Positions 25,377-34,269 of a stretch of DNA of 50,235 nt are shown piece after piece. Source of the DNA: Gammaproteobacteria bacterium. Lineage in GTDB: Bacteria > Pseudomonadota > Gammaproteobacteria > GRL18. The notes under the pieces are model-generated. The model saw nothing but the letters and a program-made list of their open reading frames with translations, made no database searches and was not told the DNA's origin. Where the stretch lies: positions 1 through 50,235 of the forward strand of contig JAPHSW010000002.1 in assembly GCA_026196615.1 (NCBI GenBank), in the 5' to 3' direction. Within the stretch, counting starts at the first letter, position 1. Every line of letters begins with the position of its first letter. A program made the translations under genes and the position numbers.

Positions 25377-27254
25377 TCACGCAAGATTAGGTAGTAAACT
25401 CTGTATTTTATCAACCGAGCCCAATATATTAGAAACAAATCCAGCTGCATCTTTTATGCCATCTGTACTATTATTGTTTGTAACTACTGTCTGTTTAAAT
25501 TTTTCACTTGTCTCAACTAGGGTGTCAACATCACTAGATTCAATAATTGCAGATTCTAAATTTTGATATGCATCCATAATTTTGATGTCACCCTCCAGTC
25601 GAGCAAAATTAAATTGATCCCGAGTGAATCTCAGTAACGCTAAGATTTCGTGTTTATTAGACCATGTTTTTCCATGACCAACAATAACTCCTCTAACTGG
25701 TGCGTATGAACTATTTCCATTAATAATCTTAATATAATAATCCATGGCAGGGTGAAGCAAATAAATACTACTGTCAGGAATAACACCCTCAGGAATAGAG
25801 CCTGGTGCTTGAAAATTCTGAACTAAATCACCACTGTCAGTTCCATGATGCTTCTCAATAATATTTCCGATTATTCCGATTCTATAAAGGTCACTAAAAA
25901 TTTTATTTGCGCCCTTACAGTCAACACAAGACTGGCCTTTCTTAGCAATGCAATCTGTTTTTTCACGGTTGTATTGTGCACATATTTCTATTAGTTCTGA
26001 CTTAAATAAAACATTTTTTCGCATCAGTGACCACACCCTAACCAAGCTTGTATCTTTTAAAGTCTCAGTAAATCTAAATGCCTCCATGAAATACTGATTT
26101 GCAACATGAGTTGCAGGTATTTCATTTACAATTTCAACAAATTTATTCAAAGTAAGGTTACCTTCAACCGCAGCATTATGAATATGACGTCCTAATACAA
26201 TTAGATCTCTCGGTCGAGGTACTATATGTCTAAGCATATAGTCAAAAGGTTGTTCATTCTCGTTACCATATGGGTTTTCGACCTCTGTAAATCCAATAAA
26301 CTTTTCTACTGTAGAGTTTAATTGTCGCCCGTTTCTCATCAATGTTTTTTCATCTTCGTAAACTCTAATAGCGTGCTCAAAAATATCCTTAAGCTCAATG
26401 TTTGTATAACTTAATTCTACGACGTTATCACAGTACTGCCCTTTCTTTTCATCTTTACAAGCATCCCATGCCTCTTTTCTAATCGAGGCGAATACTTTAA
26501 TTTGTCCAGTTGACCGTGTTAAATTAAATACAGCTCCAACAATACCATTCTGCGCGTTATTCCAAATCTCACGTTCTGGATAATCAGTAATTCCCTCATC
26601 AGTTCTGTCAATAAATACATAAACAGGTCGCTTGACTGACAAACATGCCTGATGAGTTGCACGTAGAACCACTTTTAAATATTTATCTAATAAATTGGGG
26701 CTAATATCAAGTAAGGAAGAAAGTGTTTCTGATGGATTGACTGTCAATAATGTATTACTGGATATTTCTTTATTAGGCTGGCTAAGCAGGTTAGAAATTT
26801 TCTTTATCTCACGATGACACTTAATCTGATCAAATCGATTATCAGTACATTCCTCTAATATTTGTACTAACAGAGTAGAGTCCTTTAATTTGTTACAATA
26901 AGCTGCAATAACAGAAAAACCAATTGATACTTCCCATAGCTGAATCCAAATAGAATAATCATGTAAACATTCTGATAGTTTATGATTATAAGGGAGTGAA
27001 CAGGGGAATGAATCAAGCTCAATAGCGCTTGGAATTGCTATAACTGATCTAGCTGAGCTGCTATTTACAATTTTTCGTCTTGCATATTTCAGCAACAAAG
27101 TTTTACCAAATCCTTTAGGTGCAGAAACAATGCTTCTCGTAAGGGTTATAAAGTTATCAACTTTATCTGTTTTAGCAATATATTCATCTAGATTCTTCAT
27201 GGTCTCAGATGTGAAACTATCAGCATCTGCATACCATTGACCATTATGCGACAT
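25377..27254 (-). CDS. P-loop ATPase of unknown function with Cys cluster; candidate defence protein
   Basis: 625 aa, soluble. Walker A is A45-P-K-G-F-G-K51-T52; Walker B is 'VYVFIDRTDEG' (211-221, with D216, D219, E220), followed by a sensor-like 'KVFASIRKEAWD' (253-264). 'RPRDLIVLGRHI' (347-358) resembles the lid of KAP/STAND-like and related P-loop proteins. A C-terminal winged-helix-like part ('ELIEICAQ...IFSDLYRIGIIGN') is interrupted by Cys425, Cys435, Cys443 and Cys446, a possible zinc site. An AAGGGTG ribosome site precedes the ATG. It lies after a small winged-helix gene, between unrelated operons. The layout resembles anti-phage ATPase modules, but no family or target is recognised. 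Confidence 0.75.
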   Translation of the reverse strand: MSHNGQWYADADSFTSETMKNLDEYIAKTDKVDNFITLTRSIVSAPKGFGKTLLLKYARRKIVNSSSARSVIAIPSAIELDSFPCSLPYNHKLSECLHDYSIWIQLWEVSIGFSVIAAYCNKLKDSTLLVQILEECTDNRFDQIKCHREIKKISNLLSQPNKEISSNTLLTVNPSETLSSLLDISPNLLDKYLKVVLRATHQACLSVKRPVYVFIDRTDEGITDYPEREIWNNAQNGIVGAVFNLTRSTGQIKVFASIRKEAWDACKDEKKGQYCDNVVELSYTNIELKDIFEHAIRVYEDEKTLMRNGRQLNSTVEKFIGFTEVENPYGNENEQPFDYMLRHIVPRPRDLIVLGRHIHNAAVEGNLTLNKFVEIVNEIPATHVANQYFMEAFRFTETLKDTSLVRVWSLMRKNVLFKSELIEICAQYNREKTDCIAKKGQSCVDCKGANKIFSDLYRIGIIGNIIEKHHGTDSGDLVQNFQAPGSIPEGVIPDSSIYLLHPAMDYYIKIINGNSSYAPVRGVIVGHGKTWSNKHEILALLRFTRDQFNFARLEGDIKIMDAYQNLESAIIESSDVDTLVETSEKFKQTVVTNNNSTDGIKDAAGFVSNILGSVDKIQSLLPNLA

Positions 27255-27345
27255 AATTCACCCTTATAATTTATGTAATTGAAAAAAATGTATTTTGATT
27301 AATTCTAATTTATAAGACAACTTCTATACCAATGATTCTCATTTG

Positions 27346-27732
27346 TCACAGCCCTTTTATTAATGACAAGATGAAGCTCCTTTCTTGTTGTAGAAGACTT
27401 TCATCAATAATGGTATTGTGAGCAAATATCTCTTCTGATGTTTTAGTTAGGCTTGGGAACTCACTATCAAAGGGTTCAACAGTTATCGGGTGAATACGAT
27501 AACTATCTTTTCCTTTTCCTGAAATAAATAGTTTAGATTTTTTTATATTAGTTTTTAATCTTGTCTGATTAGGATGAGGGTACCCAAGCTTTGTTAACAA
27601 CTCATAGACTGTAGCGGTGGTAAAATGATCAATACTTTGCTGTCGTAAATGATAAAAGCTTAATAGAAGGAGTTTGCATAATTCCTTTTGCGATGAAAAT
27701 TGTGAGATTTTTATAAATTCTTTTATGTTCAT
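27346..27732 (-). CDS. Small probable winged-helix protein, partner of the ATPase
   Basis: 128 aa from the ATG at 27732; an in-frame TTG lies one codon earlier, and no good ribosome site is seen for either. The first 85 residues are helical with a winged-helix pattern: 'ELCKLLLLSFYHLRQQSIDHFTTATVYELLTKLGY' followed by 'LKTNIKKSKLFISGKGKDSYRIHP', where 'FISGKGKDSYRIH' would be the wing. The C terminus is a short acidic then helical segment. It is the first gene of a two-gene reverse-strand unit, 91 bases before the ATPase. A DNA-binding regulator or specificity subunit is plausible; the family is not recognised. Confidence 0.65.
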   Translation of the reverse strand: MNIKEFIKISQFSSQKELCKLLLLSFYHLRQQSIDHFTTATVYELLTKLGYPHPNQTRLKTNIKKSKLFISGKGKDSYRIHPITVEPFDSEFPSLTKTSEEIFAHNTIIDESLLQQERSFILSLIKGL

Positions 27733-28185
27733 CAATTTTATTTTTTTGGCTAAGAGTGGTATAGGTTGCTGTCACAGATACCCATAATTATTACCAATTA
27801 AAGCTGATGGTATAATAATTTATTCCATCAGCCAACTAATTCATAATAACTGATTAAGAAAAATTGTTTAAGTGTTGAAAACACTACACAAAGTAAGAAT
27901 AAACCTACAAATATATAAAATACTGAATGTTGAAATCGCTCTCCTCTTATTATATATCACAGGCCAAAGTTATTAATTAATATTCTAACTCAAGTTGAAT
28001 TGAGACATATGCATTCAAGAGAAGATATTTAAAAGGGGGAGAGAGGCATTTCATTTCTATTTAGAATTTTTAGAGTGTTTCATCACTGTGATTGATTAAA
28101 TGTCATCTGTTTTCGCATGATCAGATTTAACTCGTTATAATACGACTCCTTACAAATTATAGTTTCAGACGATTGTGGTATATTT
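27733..28185. other. Intergenic region between divergent genes; possible promoter for the EamA gene
   Basis: About 450 bases without an ORF. A TATAAT hexamer at 28136-28141 lies 45 bases before the EamA gene start and could be its -10; the -35 position is poor. The upstream half should contain the promoter of the reverse ATPase module. No attachment-site-like repeat was recognised by eye. Confidence 0.35.
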
Positions 28186-29064
28186 ATGATGAGTCATCGT
28201 GAAGGGCTTTTATCAGTTCATGCATCCGTTTTAATATTTGGTTTAACGGCTCTTTTTTCAAAATTAATTGCTTTAAATGCCATTGAAATAACACTGGTTC
28301 GAAGTGTTTTTGCAGCGCTCACTATCGCACTCTATATCTTGTTTCTTAAAGAAAGCCTGCTTCTTAATAGTAAGCGTGATTACCTTATTGCCATGATACT
28401 GGGGCTTTTCCTTGGTACTCACTGGGTGACTTATTTTCATGCTATGCAAGTGTCCTCGGTATCCATTGGTATTATTGCTCTTTATACCTATCCCGTTATT
28501 ACTGTTTTTCTTGAACCCTTTTTTCATGGGGAAAAGCCACATCTCAAGGATATCATCAGTGCACTTGCCATTTTATTCGGGATTTATTTACTGGTTCCTG
28601 AATTTTCGATAAATAATCAAACCGCGCAGGGTGTCTTTTGGGGAGTACTCTCAGCCTTTTTATTTGCAATGCGAAATATTATTCATGGCCGCTATTTTAA
28701 ACAATATCCAGCAAGACATGCCTTGTTGTATCAGACTTTATTTATTATAGCCTTACTTTTACCATTCTCCGGTCAGGTTGTTATAGAGATTGATTCAAAA
28801 CAATGGTTACAATTAATACTGCTGGGTATTTTTTTTACGGCATTACCACATACATTATTTGCCAATAGTTTATTACACCTTAAAGCAAAAACAGTGGGAC
28901 TCATTGGATGTCTGCAGGTATTATATGGCACCGTATTCGCTGCGATTTTTCTGGCTGAACTACCGGGATGGGAGACTATAGCTGGAGGAATAATTGTTAT
29001 TTGTGCTGCGGCTTATGAAACAATTTCAACGGTTAAACAGAAAAATAAATTGAATATTGAATGA
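28186..29064 (+). CDS. DMT superfamily EamA-type transporter
   Basis: 292 aa with ten hydrophobic helices in two EamA repeats. The first repeat opens 'LSVHASVLIFGLTALFSKLIALNAIEITLVRSVFA' and ends 'ALAILFGIYLLVP'. The second runs from 'AQGVFWGVLSAFLFAMRNI' to 'WETIAGGIIVICAAAYET'. Such carriers usually export amino acids or other small metabolites across the inner membrane; the substrate is not predictable here. It stands alone, about 150 bases before the next gene. The start could be either of two adjacent ATG codons. Confidence 0.9.
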   Translation: MMSHREGLLSVHASVLIFGLTALFSKLIALNAIEITLVRSVFAALTIALYILFLKESLLLNSKRDYLIAMILGLFLGTHWVTYFHAMQVSSVSIGIIALYTYPVITVFLEPFFHGEKPHLKDIISALAILFGIYLLVPEFSINNQTAQGVFWGVLSAFLFAMRNIIHGRYFKQYPARHALLYQTLFIIALLLPFSGQVVIEIDSKQWLQLILLGIFFTALPHTLFANSLLHLKAKTVGLIGCLQVLYGTVFAAIFLAELPGWETIAGGIIVICAAAYETISTVKQKNKLNIE

Positions 29065-29218
29065 TTTTATTTGTGATACTGATCATGCTATCTCTATAAT
29101 TGTCAGTATTTCAAGTGCTATTTTAATGAGATTTGCTATTATTTATAGAGAAAAAATTTTCAAAATCTAAATATTAGGTTTATTGCAATAATTTGTCGAG
29201 TAAACAGAGGTCATACAA

Positions 29219-29581
29219 ATGAAAATCTCCAAAACACAGCAGGGTAAATCATCGGTTATATTAATTATTATCCTGGCACTTATTGGTGTGGGTGTATATG
29301 TCGGGCTGCAATATATTCCTCATAAGATGGAGTTTAGTTCTGTTGATTCTATTCTCAATGATGTTGAAAAAAAATATATGGAAACTCAGCCCAAGAATAT
29401 AGCAGAGATACAAGATACACTTGATAAATATTTAAATGTAAATCAAAAAGAAGGATTAAAAGAGAGTTTCGAAATAACGAAAGAAAATGATGAATATCTT
29501 ATTAAGGTAAATCTTGTTCGTGAGTTAAATTTAATCTATAAGAAAACATCAATTAAATATGATAGAGAAATCTACTTATAA
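29219..29581 (+). CDS. DUF4845-type single-pass membrane protein
   Basis: 120 aa. A short basic N terminus ('MKISKTQQGKSS') and one membrane helix ('VILIIILALIGVGVYVGLQYIP') are followed by a soluble domain of about 85 residues. It has the pattern of DUF4845: 'HKMEFSSVDSILNDVEKKY', a helical middle, and a C-terminal sheet 'FEITKENDEYLIKVNLVRELNLI'. Family members are usually encoded beside lepB/rnc in gammaproteobacteria, whereas this copy is elsewhere. Function is unknown. Confidence 0.68.
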   Translation: MKISKTQQGKSSVILIIILALIGVGVYVGLQYIPHKMEFSSVDSILNDVEKKYMETQPKNIAEIQDTLDKYLNVNQKEGLKESFEITKENDEYLIKVNLVRELNLIYKKTSIKYDREIYL

Positions 29582-29629
29582 TGGGTAGATTGTAATATCA
29601 TTTGTGCTTTATAGTGGTTTAAATAGACA

Positions 29630-30724
29630 ATGTTTTTAGCAAACTTATACTGGAAGAAAATTGTGAACCAAACACCTAAACTAATTGCTCAATGCTTTTC
29701 ATTATTTTTATTAGTTACTCTAAACTCTATCAGTAATGATTCATTGGTGCATGCTGACACTGCCACATCAACTCCAAACAAGCCAGGTGTGATATTAGGA
29801 GGAAAGATTTCAGAGCATCCGGACTGGTTTAAAGAAAGCTTTCTAGATATTACAGAAGATCTTGAAGAGGCTGCTGAAAGCAATAAACATGTGATGCTTT
29901 TCTTTCATATGAATGGTTGTCCATATTGTTACAAGATGGCCGAGGAAAATATTAAAAATGCACCTTATACAGACTTTATTAAAGCAAATTTTGATGTTAT
30001 TTCGTTAAATGTTCAAGGTGACAGGGAAGTTGTGTTCGATGAGGAAACGACTCTTACTGAGAAAGAGCTATCGGAAAAATTAAAAATTATTTATACACCG
30101 GCGGTCATCTTTTTTGATAAGAATAATGAGGTAGTTGCTAGAGTTAATGGTTACAGAGGTGTTGAGCAATTCAAACATGTTCTCGATTATGTACAACAAG
30201 GTGCTTATCAAAAGCTATCTCTTGCGCAGTATGTTGCCCAAAAGAAAAATAAGTCATATGCTTTTCTTCCTCACCCACAACTGATTCAGAGCACGGATCT
30301 AAGTGCAACAAATGGCAAACCTTTAGCTGTTTTATTTGAAAGTAAAAGTTGTACGGATTGTACTGTATTGCATAAAGAGCATCTAAATGACCCTGAAGTC
30401 ATTGAAGTATTAAAAAGCTTCAATTTTGTACGCTTTGATGCTGAATCATCTGAAAAAATGATTGATACTAATGGCAAAGAAACGACTCCACAGGAGTTCG
30501 CAAAAAACTTGAAGGTTTCATATCATCCAACGCTTGTGCTTTTTGACAAAGGCAAAGAAATTTTACGCATTGAAAGCCAGCTTTATCGTTATCACTTTAT
30601 TGAATCTCTTCGATATGTTGGTGAGCGTCATTATATTCAATATCCAGACAGTGTGTTTGATTATGTGAATAATAAAACTGAAAAATTACTCCAGTCTGGT
30701 CAGGATGTGAATATTGGCGAATAA
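29630..30724 (+). CDS. Exported protein with two thioredoxin-like domains (CPYC and CTDC)
   Basis: 364 aa. A long N-terminal signal region has its hydrophobic core at about 19-31. Two thioredoxin folds follow. The first has 'FFHMNGCPYCYKMAEENI' (C97-P-Y-C100) and the cis-Pro loop 'IIYTPAVIFFDKN'. The second has 'FESKSCTDCTVLHKEHL' (C241-T-D-C244) and 'VSYHPTLVLFDKG'. It resembles SoxW/thioredoxin-like periplasmic reductases, duplicated in tandem. Likely roles are thiol reduction or isomerisation in the periplasm, for example cytochrome c maturation or repair of sulfur-oxidation proteins; no gene nearby decides this. Confidence 0.82.
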   Translation: MFLANLYWKKIVNQTPKLIAQCFSLFLLVTLNSISNDSLVHADTATSTPNKPGVILGGKISEHPDWFKESFLDITEDLEEAAESNKHVMLFFHMNGCPYCYKMAEENIKNAPYTDFIKANFDVISLNVQGDREVVFDEETTLTEKELSEKLKIIYTPAVIFFDKNNEVVARVNGYRGVEQFKHVLDYVQQGAYQKLSLAQYVAQKKNKSYAFLPHPQLIQSTDLSATNGKPLAVLFESKSCTDCTVLHKEHLNDPEVIEVLKSFNFVRFDAESSEKMIDTNGKETTPQEFAKNLKVSYHPTLVLFDKGKEILRIESQLYRYHFIESLRYVGERHYIQYPDSVFDYVNNKTEKLLQSGQDVNIGE

Positions 30725-30801
30725 TTACTGATGATTTTAGTGCTTCTTTTATAAATTAAATTCTAAAAAAGTTGGGAAATTGAGAAGGTAGTTAAAATTG
30801 G

Positions 30802-31482
30802 CTATCTTCTTAGCAACGCAATCCACCGCCAAACATTTAATAGTTCTGCTAAAGCCGCTGCGACATAGGTTAGAGCTGCGGCTTTTAATACTTGATGAAC
30901 TGCAACTAAATCCCTTTTCGTGACATAATTGCCTTCTTTTAATACAGGCAGAGCTTTGTTGAAACTGGCATCAAATTCAACAGGTAAACTGATTAGATGA
31001 ACCAGCACAGATGAAGCAATACTCATCAATCCAATTAAAGCAATGAAGATTCCTGCAATTGGGGAATGGGTAAAAGCACTTAATAGTGGAGCAACAAAGA
31101 TAACGCCTGCGCCAAACTTTTGAAATCGCTGTGATATCAGAACCATTTTTCCACGCATAATCAAGAACTCATCATTGTGAAAGTCCTGTATGGCATGACC
31201 CACTTCATGGGCAGCAATGGCAATTGATGTGAGTGATTTGCCATTAAAGTATTGTGGGCTGAGTCGAACCACTTTATCTTGTGGATCATAATGATCGCCA
31301 TCTTCTGTGGTTTCTAATGTGACCGGTAACTGATAGCGTTCAATTAAGTGTTGAGCTAGCTCACCACCTGTTCCAGGAAGTGCATTAATGGTCTTGTGGT
31401 GGCGTTTCATGACATATTGAACCCACCATTGCGGAACAAAAATAATGATGACTAAAATGAGAATAAGAAGTATATAAATCAT
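30802..31482 (-). CDS. Membrane zinc metallopeptidase (YugP-like, Zn_peptidase_2)
   Basis: 226 aa. An N-terminal membrane helix (2-19) is followed by the family signature 'GTGGELAQHLIERYQL' and the zinc motif H92-E-V-G-H96 ('AAHEVGHAIQDFH'). Two or three more hydrophobic segments follow ('FGAGVIFVAPLLSAF', 'IAGIFIALIGLMSIASSVLVHLI') and the 'FDASFNKALPVL' segment that can supply the third ligand region. It probably degrades membrane or misfolded proteins at the inner membrane, by analogy only. A hairpin with an imperfect 9-bp stem (30783-30810) overlaps its stop codon but lacks a T run. Confidence 0.9.
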   Translation of the reverse strand: MIYILLILILVIIIFVPQWWVQYVMKRHHKTINALPGTGGELAQHLIERYQLPVTLETTEDGDHYDPQDKVVRLSPQYFNGKSLTSIAIAAHEVGHAIQDFHNDEFLIMRGKMVLISQRFQKFGAGVIFVAPLLSAFTHSPIAGIFIALIGLMSIASSVLVHLISLPVEFDASFNKALPVLKEGNYVTKRDLVAVHQVLKAAALTYVAAALAELLNVWRWIALLRR

Positions 31483-31663
31483 AGATTGAATATCTGTCCC
31501 ACCAGTTGTTTCAAAGTTATTAATAATTGGTTATTTTATCTGATTTTTGACGCTGAGAAACGCATTATTTAAGCTTTAATCTATCCGTAAATGAAAAGAA
31601 TGATAGTTCGTATCGAGCCTGTGTTATTATTAAATGATTATTGATAATCAAGGGATACCTTAA

Positions 31664-32053
31664 ATGAGTGATTCTAAAACAAAAAAACAAACGGTGGTTG
31701 TTTTAGGAGCAAGTGTGAAACCTCAGCGGTACTCTTATAAGGCGATTAAACTTCTGTTACAAAATAATCATACCGTAATCCCTGTACATCCTAAATTAAC
31801 TCATATTGATGAACTGGTGGTTGTCACAGATTTAACTGATATTGATGTTCCAGTTGATACATTGACCTTATATGTTGGGTCAGAAAGAAGTCATCCAATG
31901 ATTGATGACATTATTAGCCTGAATCCAGGTCGTGTGATTTTTAATCCTGGAACAGAGTCAAAGCCGTTAGAAGAAAAATTATCTAGTGAAGGCATTCCCT
32001 ATATTTTTGATTGTACTCTAGTCATGTTACAGTCAAATCAATTTAATAATTGA
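31664..32053 (+). CDS. CoA-binding domain protein (YccU-like)
   Basis: 129 aa covering one CoA_binding_2 Rossmann domain. The nucleotide loop is 'VVLGASVKPQRYSYKAIKLL', followed by 'HTVIPVHPKLTHIDELVV', 'VDTLTLYVGSERSHPMID' and 'VIFNPGTESKPLEEKL', all in family order. The length agrees with single-domain YccU proteins of unknown role. It is a stand-alone gene with AAGGGATACC before the ATG. Confidence 0.88.
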   Translation: MSDSKTKKQTVVVLGASVKPQRYSYKAIKLLLQNNHTVIPVHPKLTHIDELVVVTDLTDIDVPVDTLTLYVGSERSHPMIDDIISLNPGRVIFNPGTESKPLEEKLSSEGIPYIFDCTLVMLQSNQFNN

Positions 32054-32174
32054 TAGACACTTTTCTTAAATATAATCCTTATAATTTAATGGCTTACATT
32101 AATGTCCCTATAGTTAACTTAACAAATCCTCCTTGATAAACTAAGCCTATTAGTATATTATGATGCGCTTTTTA

Positions 32175-32188
32175 TTGACTTATATCAA
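32175..32188. promoter_or_regulatory. FNR/CRP-family-like box upstream of the SLC13 gene
   Basis: TTGACTTATATCAA matches TTGAT-N4-ATCAA with one change (C for T) and lies 47 bases before the permease start. The spacing leaves room for a short leader if it is an activator site near -41, or it could overlap the promoter as a repressor site. A related box precedes the glutamate dehydrogenase gene. Confidence 0.4.
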
Positions 32189-32234
32189 TTTTTGGATAGG
32201 TGAAATAGATTAGGTATCAGAGGTAGGTTGTAGA

Positions 32235-34196
32235 ATGAGAGACAAAATTAAAGCGCAGAAAAGAAAAATTGGGGCGGGGATTTTTTTCCTTATTCTTGCT
32301 CTGATTATGGAAGTTATTGTTCCAACGATTGAAATTGCCTGGGTAATGGGCTTGTTATTTTTAACCATTTATCTGTTTGCGTTTGAAGTTTTGGATGTCG
32401 ATGTCACAGCAATATCCATTATGGTTCTTCTGGGGTTATCCACTTTATTTGCTCCCATCATGGGGTTGGAAGCAGGTTTGGTTTCAACAGATAAACTGTT
32501 TAATGGTTTCTCCAGTAATGCGGTTATGTCTATTATTGCAGTGATGATTATTGGTGCTGGCTTAGATAAAACCGGCATTATGTCTAAAGTTGCTGCTTTT
32601 ATATTACAAGCTGGTGGCACTTCAGAAAAACGTATCATTCCAATTGTTTCCAGTACTGTGGGCATTATTTCTTCGTTTATGCAAAACGTTGGTGCTGCTG
32701 CTTTGTTTATTCCTGTTGTCAGTCGAATTTCAGCTCGTTCTGGTTTACCAATGTCGCGTTTACTTATGCCAATGGGCTTTTGTGCCATTCTTGGTGGTAC
32801 GGTCACTATGGTGGGTTCATCACCTCTGATCCTTTTAAATGATTTAATTTTGACCTCAAATGAGGCACTACCTGAAGCACAGCAAATGGACACATGGGGT
32901 TTGTTTTCTGTGACGCCTATTGGTTTGGCCCTGGTTTTTACTGGGATTATTTATTTTGTTGTTGCTGGTCGTTTTGTTTTACCTAAAGGAGATGATAAAG
33001 CAGATGCCAGTAAAGCAACCAATACAATGGATTATTTTCAAAATATCTATGGTATTGATTATGCGATGTTTGAACTAGTGGTTCCTGCTAATAGCCATTT
33101 GGTTGGTCATGTTTTAAATGATATTGAAACTGAAGGTAAGATTCGTATTATTGCTGCAATTAAAGGTAATACCAAAGACGTGACAATTGGCGCTAATGGT
33201 GTTGCCAGAGATTATACCATTGAAGCGAATACTGTTTTGGGTATTCTTGGTACAGAACAACATATCAAAGAATTTGCAAAGGACTATAAACTGGACATAA
33301 AAGGGGATCTGGAGCATTTCTCTGATTCATTATCGGCGTCGCGTTCAGGTGTTGCTGAAGTGGTTATTCCCCCAGGCTCTCAGCTTATTGGAAAATCAGC
33401 AAGAGATGTCTGGTTAAGAAAAACTTATGGTTTGGCAATGGTTGCTTTGCATCGTGAGGGTGAAACTTTAAGCTCAGGAGAGGGGATTAGAGATTTACCA
33501 TTTCAGGCAGGTGATACTCTTGTTGTTCATACCTTGTGGGAGAATTTAACGCATTTATCAACGGATAAAAACTTTGTTGTTGTTACGACTGAATACCCTC
33601 ATGATGAAAGTCGCCCTCATAAAGTGGGATTTGCAGGCTTTTTCTTTGCAATTGCCCTGACAATGGTTTTATTTACTGATTTAAAATTATCAGTAGCCTT
33701 ATTAACGGGGGCAATTGGTATGATTTTATCGGGTGTTCTTAAAATAGATGAAGCCTATGAAGCAGTTTCATGGAAAACCGTATTTTTATTAGCCAGTTTG
33801 ATCCCTCTCGGTTTGGCTGTTGAAACATCAGGTACTGCAAGCTGGATTGCTGAACAGACTTTGAAAGTGGTTGGTGATATGCCAATCTGGGTGATTCAAG
33901 CCTCTATTGCTGTTTTGGCAACTTTCTTTACTTTGGTCATGTCTAATGTGGGAGCAACGGTTTTATTGGTTCCTCTGGCTGTTAATATTGCTTTGGGTGT
34001 TGGTGCAAATCCTGCGGTATTTGCTTTAACGGTTGCAATAGCAACGTCCAATTCATTTTTAATACCAACTCATCAGGTGAATGCATTGATCATGGGCCCT
34101 GGTGGATATAAGGTTCCAGACTTTATGAAAGCTGGCGGCATAATGACGGTATTATTTTTGGTAGTTATGATTGCCATGATGAACCTTATTTTTTAA
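32235..34196 (+). CDS. SLC13/DASS family anion permease with two TrkA-C (RCK-C) domains
   Basis: 653 aa. Two membrane halves (about 18-240 and 455-653) flank a cytoplasmic region. That region holds two RCK_C modules: 'FELVVPANSHLVGHVLNDI' and 'AEVVIPPGSQLIGKSARDVW...FQAGDTLVVHTLWENL'. The repeat motifs 'QNVGAAALFIPVVSRIS' and 'SNVGATVLLVPLAVNIAL' are the DASS transport signatures. Such two-RCK-C proteins take up sulfate, dicarboxylates or other anions with cations. The substrate is not fixed; sulfate or a sulfur oxyanion is an option given the tsd genes. GAGGTAGG precedes the ATG. Confidence 0.9.
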   Translation: MRDKIKAQKRKIGAGIFFLILALIMEVIVPTIEIAWVMGLLFLTIYLFAFEVLDVDVTAISIMVLLGLSTLFAPIMGLEAGLVSTDKLFNGFSSNAVMSIIAVMIIGAGLDKTGIMSKVAAFILQAGGTSEKRIIPIVSSTVGIISSFMQNVGAAALFIPVVSRISARSGLPMSRLLMPMGFCAILGGTVTMVGSSPLILLNDLILTSNEALPEAQQMDTWGLFSVTPIGLALVFTGIIYFVVAGRFVLPKGDDKADASKATNTMDYFQNIYGIDYAMFELVVPANSHLVGHVLNDIETEGKIRIIAAIKGNTKDVTIGANGVARDYTIEANTVLGILGTEQHIKEFAKDYKLDIKGDLEHFSDSLSASRSGVAEVVIPPGSQLIGKSARDVWLRKTYGLAMVALHREGETLSSGEGIRDLPFQAGDTLVVHTLWENLTHLSTDKNFVVVTTEYPHDESRPHKVGFAGFFFAIALTMVLFTDLKLSVALLTGAIGMILSGVLKIDEAYEAVSWKTVFLLASLIPLGLAVETSGTASWIAEQTLKVVGDMPIWVIQASIAVLATFFTLVMSNVGATVLLVPLAVNIALGVGANPAVFALTVAIATSNSFLIPTHQVNALIMGPGGYKVPDFMKAGGIMTVLFLVVMIAMMNLIF

Positions 34197-34198
34197 AT

Positions 34199-34233
34199 AA
34201 AAAAGCCCCCAGACCAAAGTGGTGTGGGGGCTT
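34199..34233 (-). terminator. Intrinsic terminator for adk
   Basis: AAGCCCCCA (34203-34211) pairs with TGGGGGCTT (34225-34233); the stem extends by ACC/GGT around an AAAGT loop. On the - strand the stem is followed by TTTTTATTT, so it ends adk transcription. On the + strand it lies seven bases after the permease stop and may also slow that transcript. Confidence 0.88.
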
Positions 34234-34269
34234 ACTTATAGCACATCAAATATAAGTTTTAAGTCGAGC

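Noticed and set aside
25318-25566. 82-aa forward ORF at the end of the ATPase gene
   Set aside because: Mostly antisense to the ATPase coding sequence, with no ribosome site or domain.
25377-27732. A mobile element or integrated plasmid carrying the ATPase pair
   Set aside because: No transposase, integrase, terminal inverted repeats or flanking direct repeats were recognised, and no tRNA adjoins it.
32369-32893. 174-aa reverse ORF inside the SLC13 permease gene
   Set aside because: Long but antisense to an unmistakable permease; no ribosome site or domain pattern.
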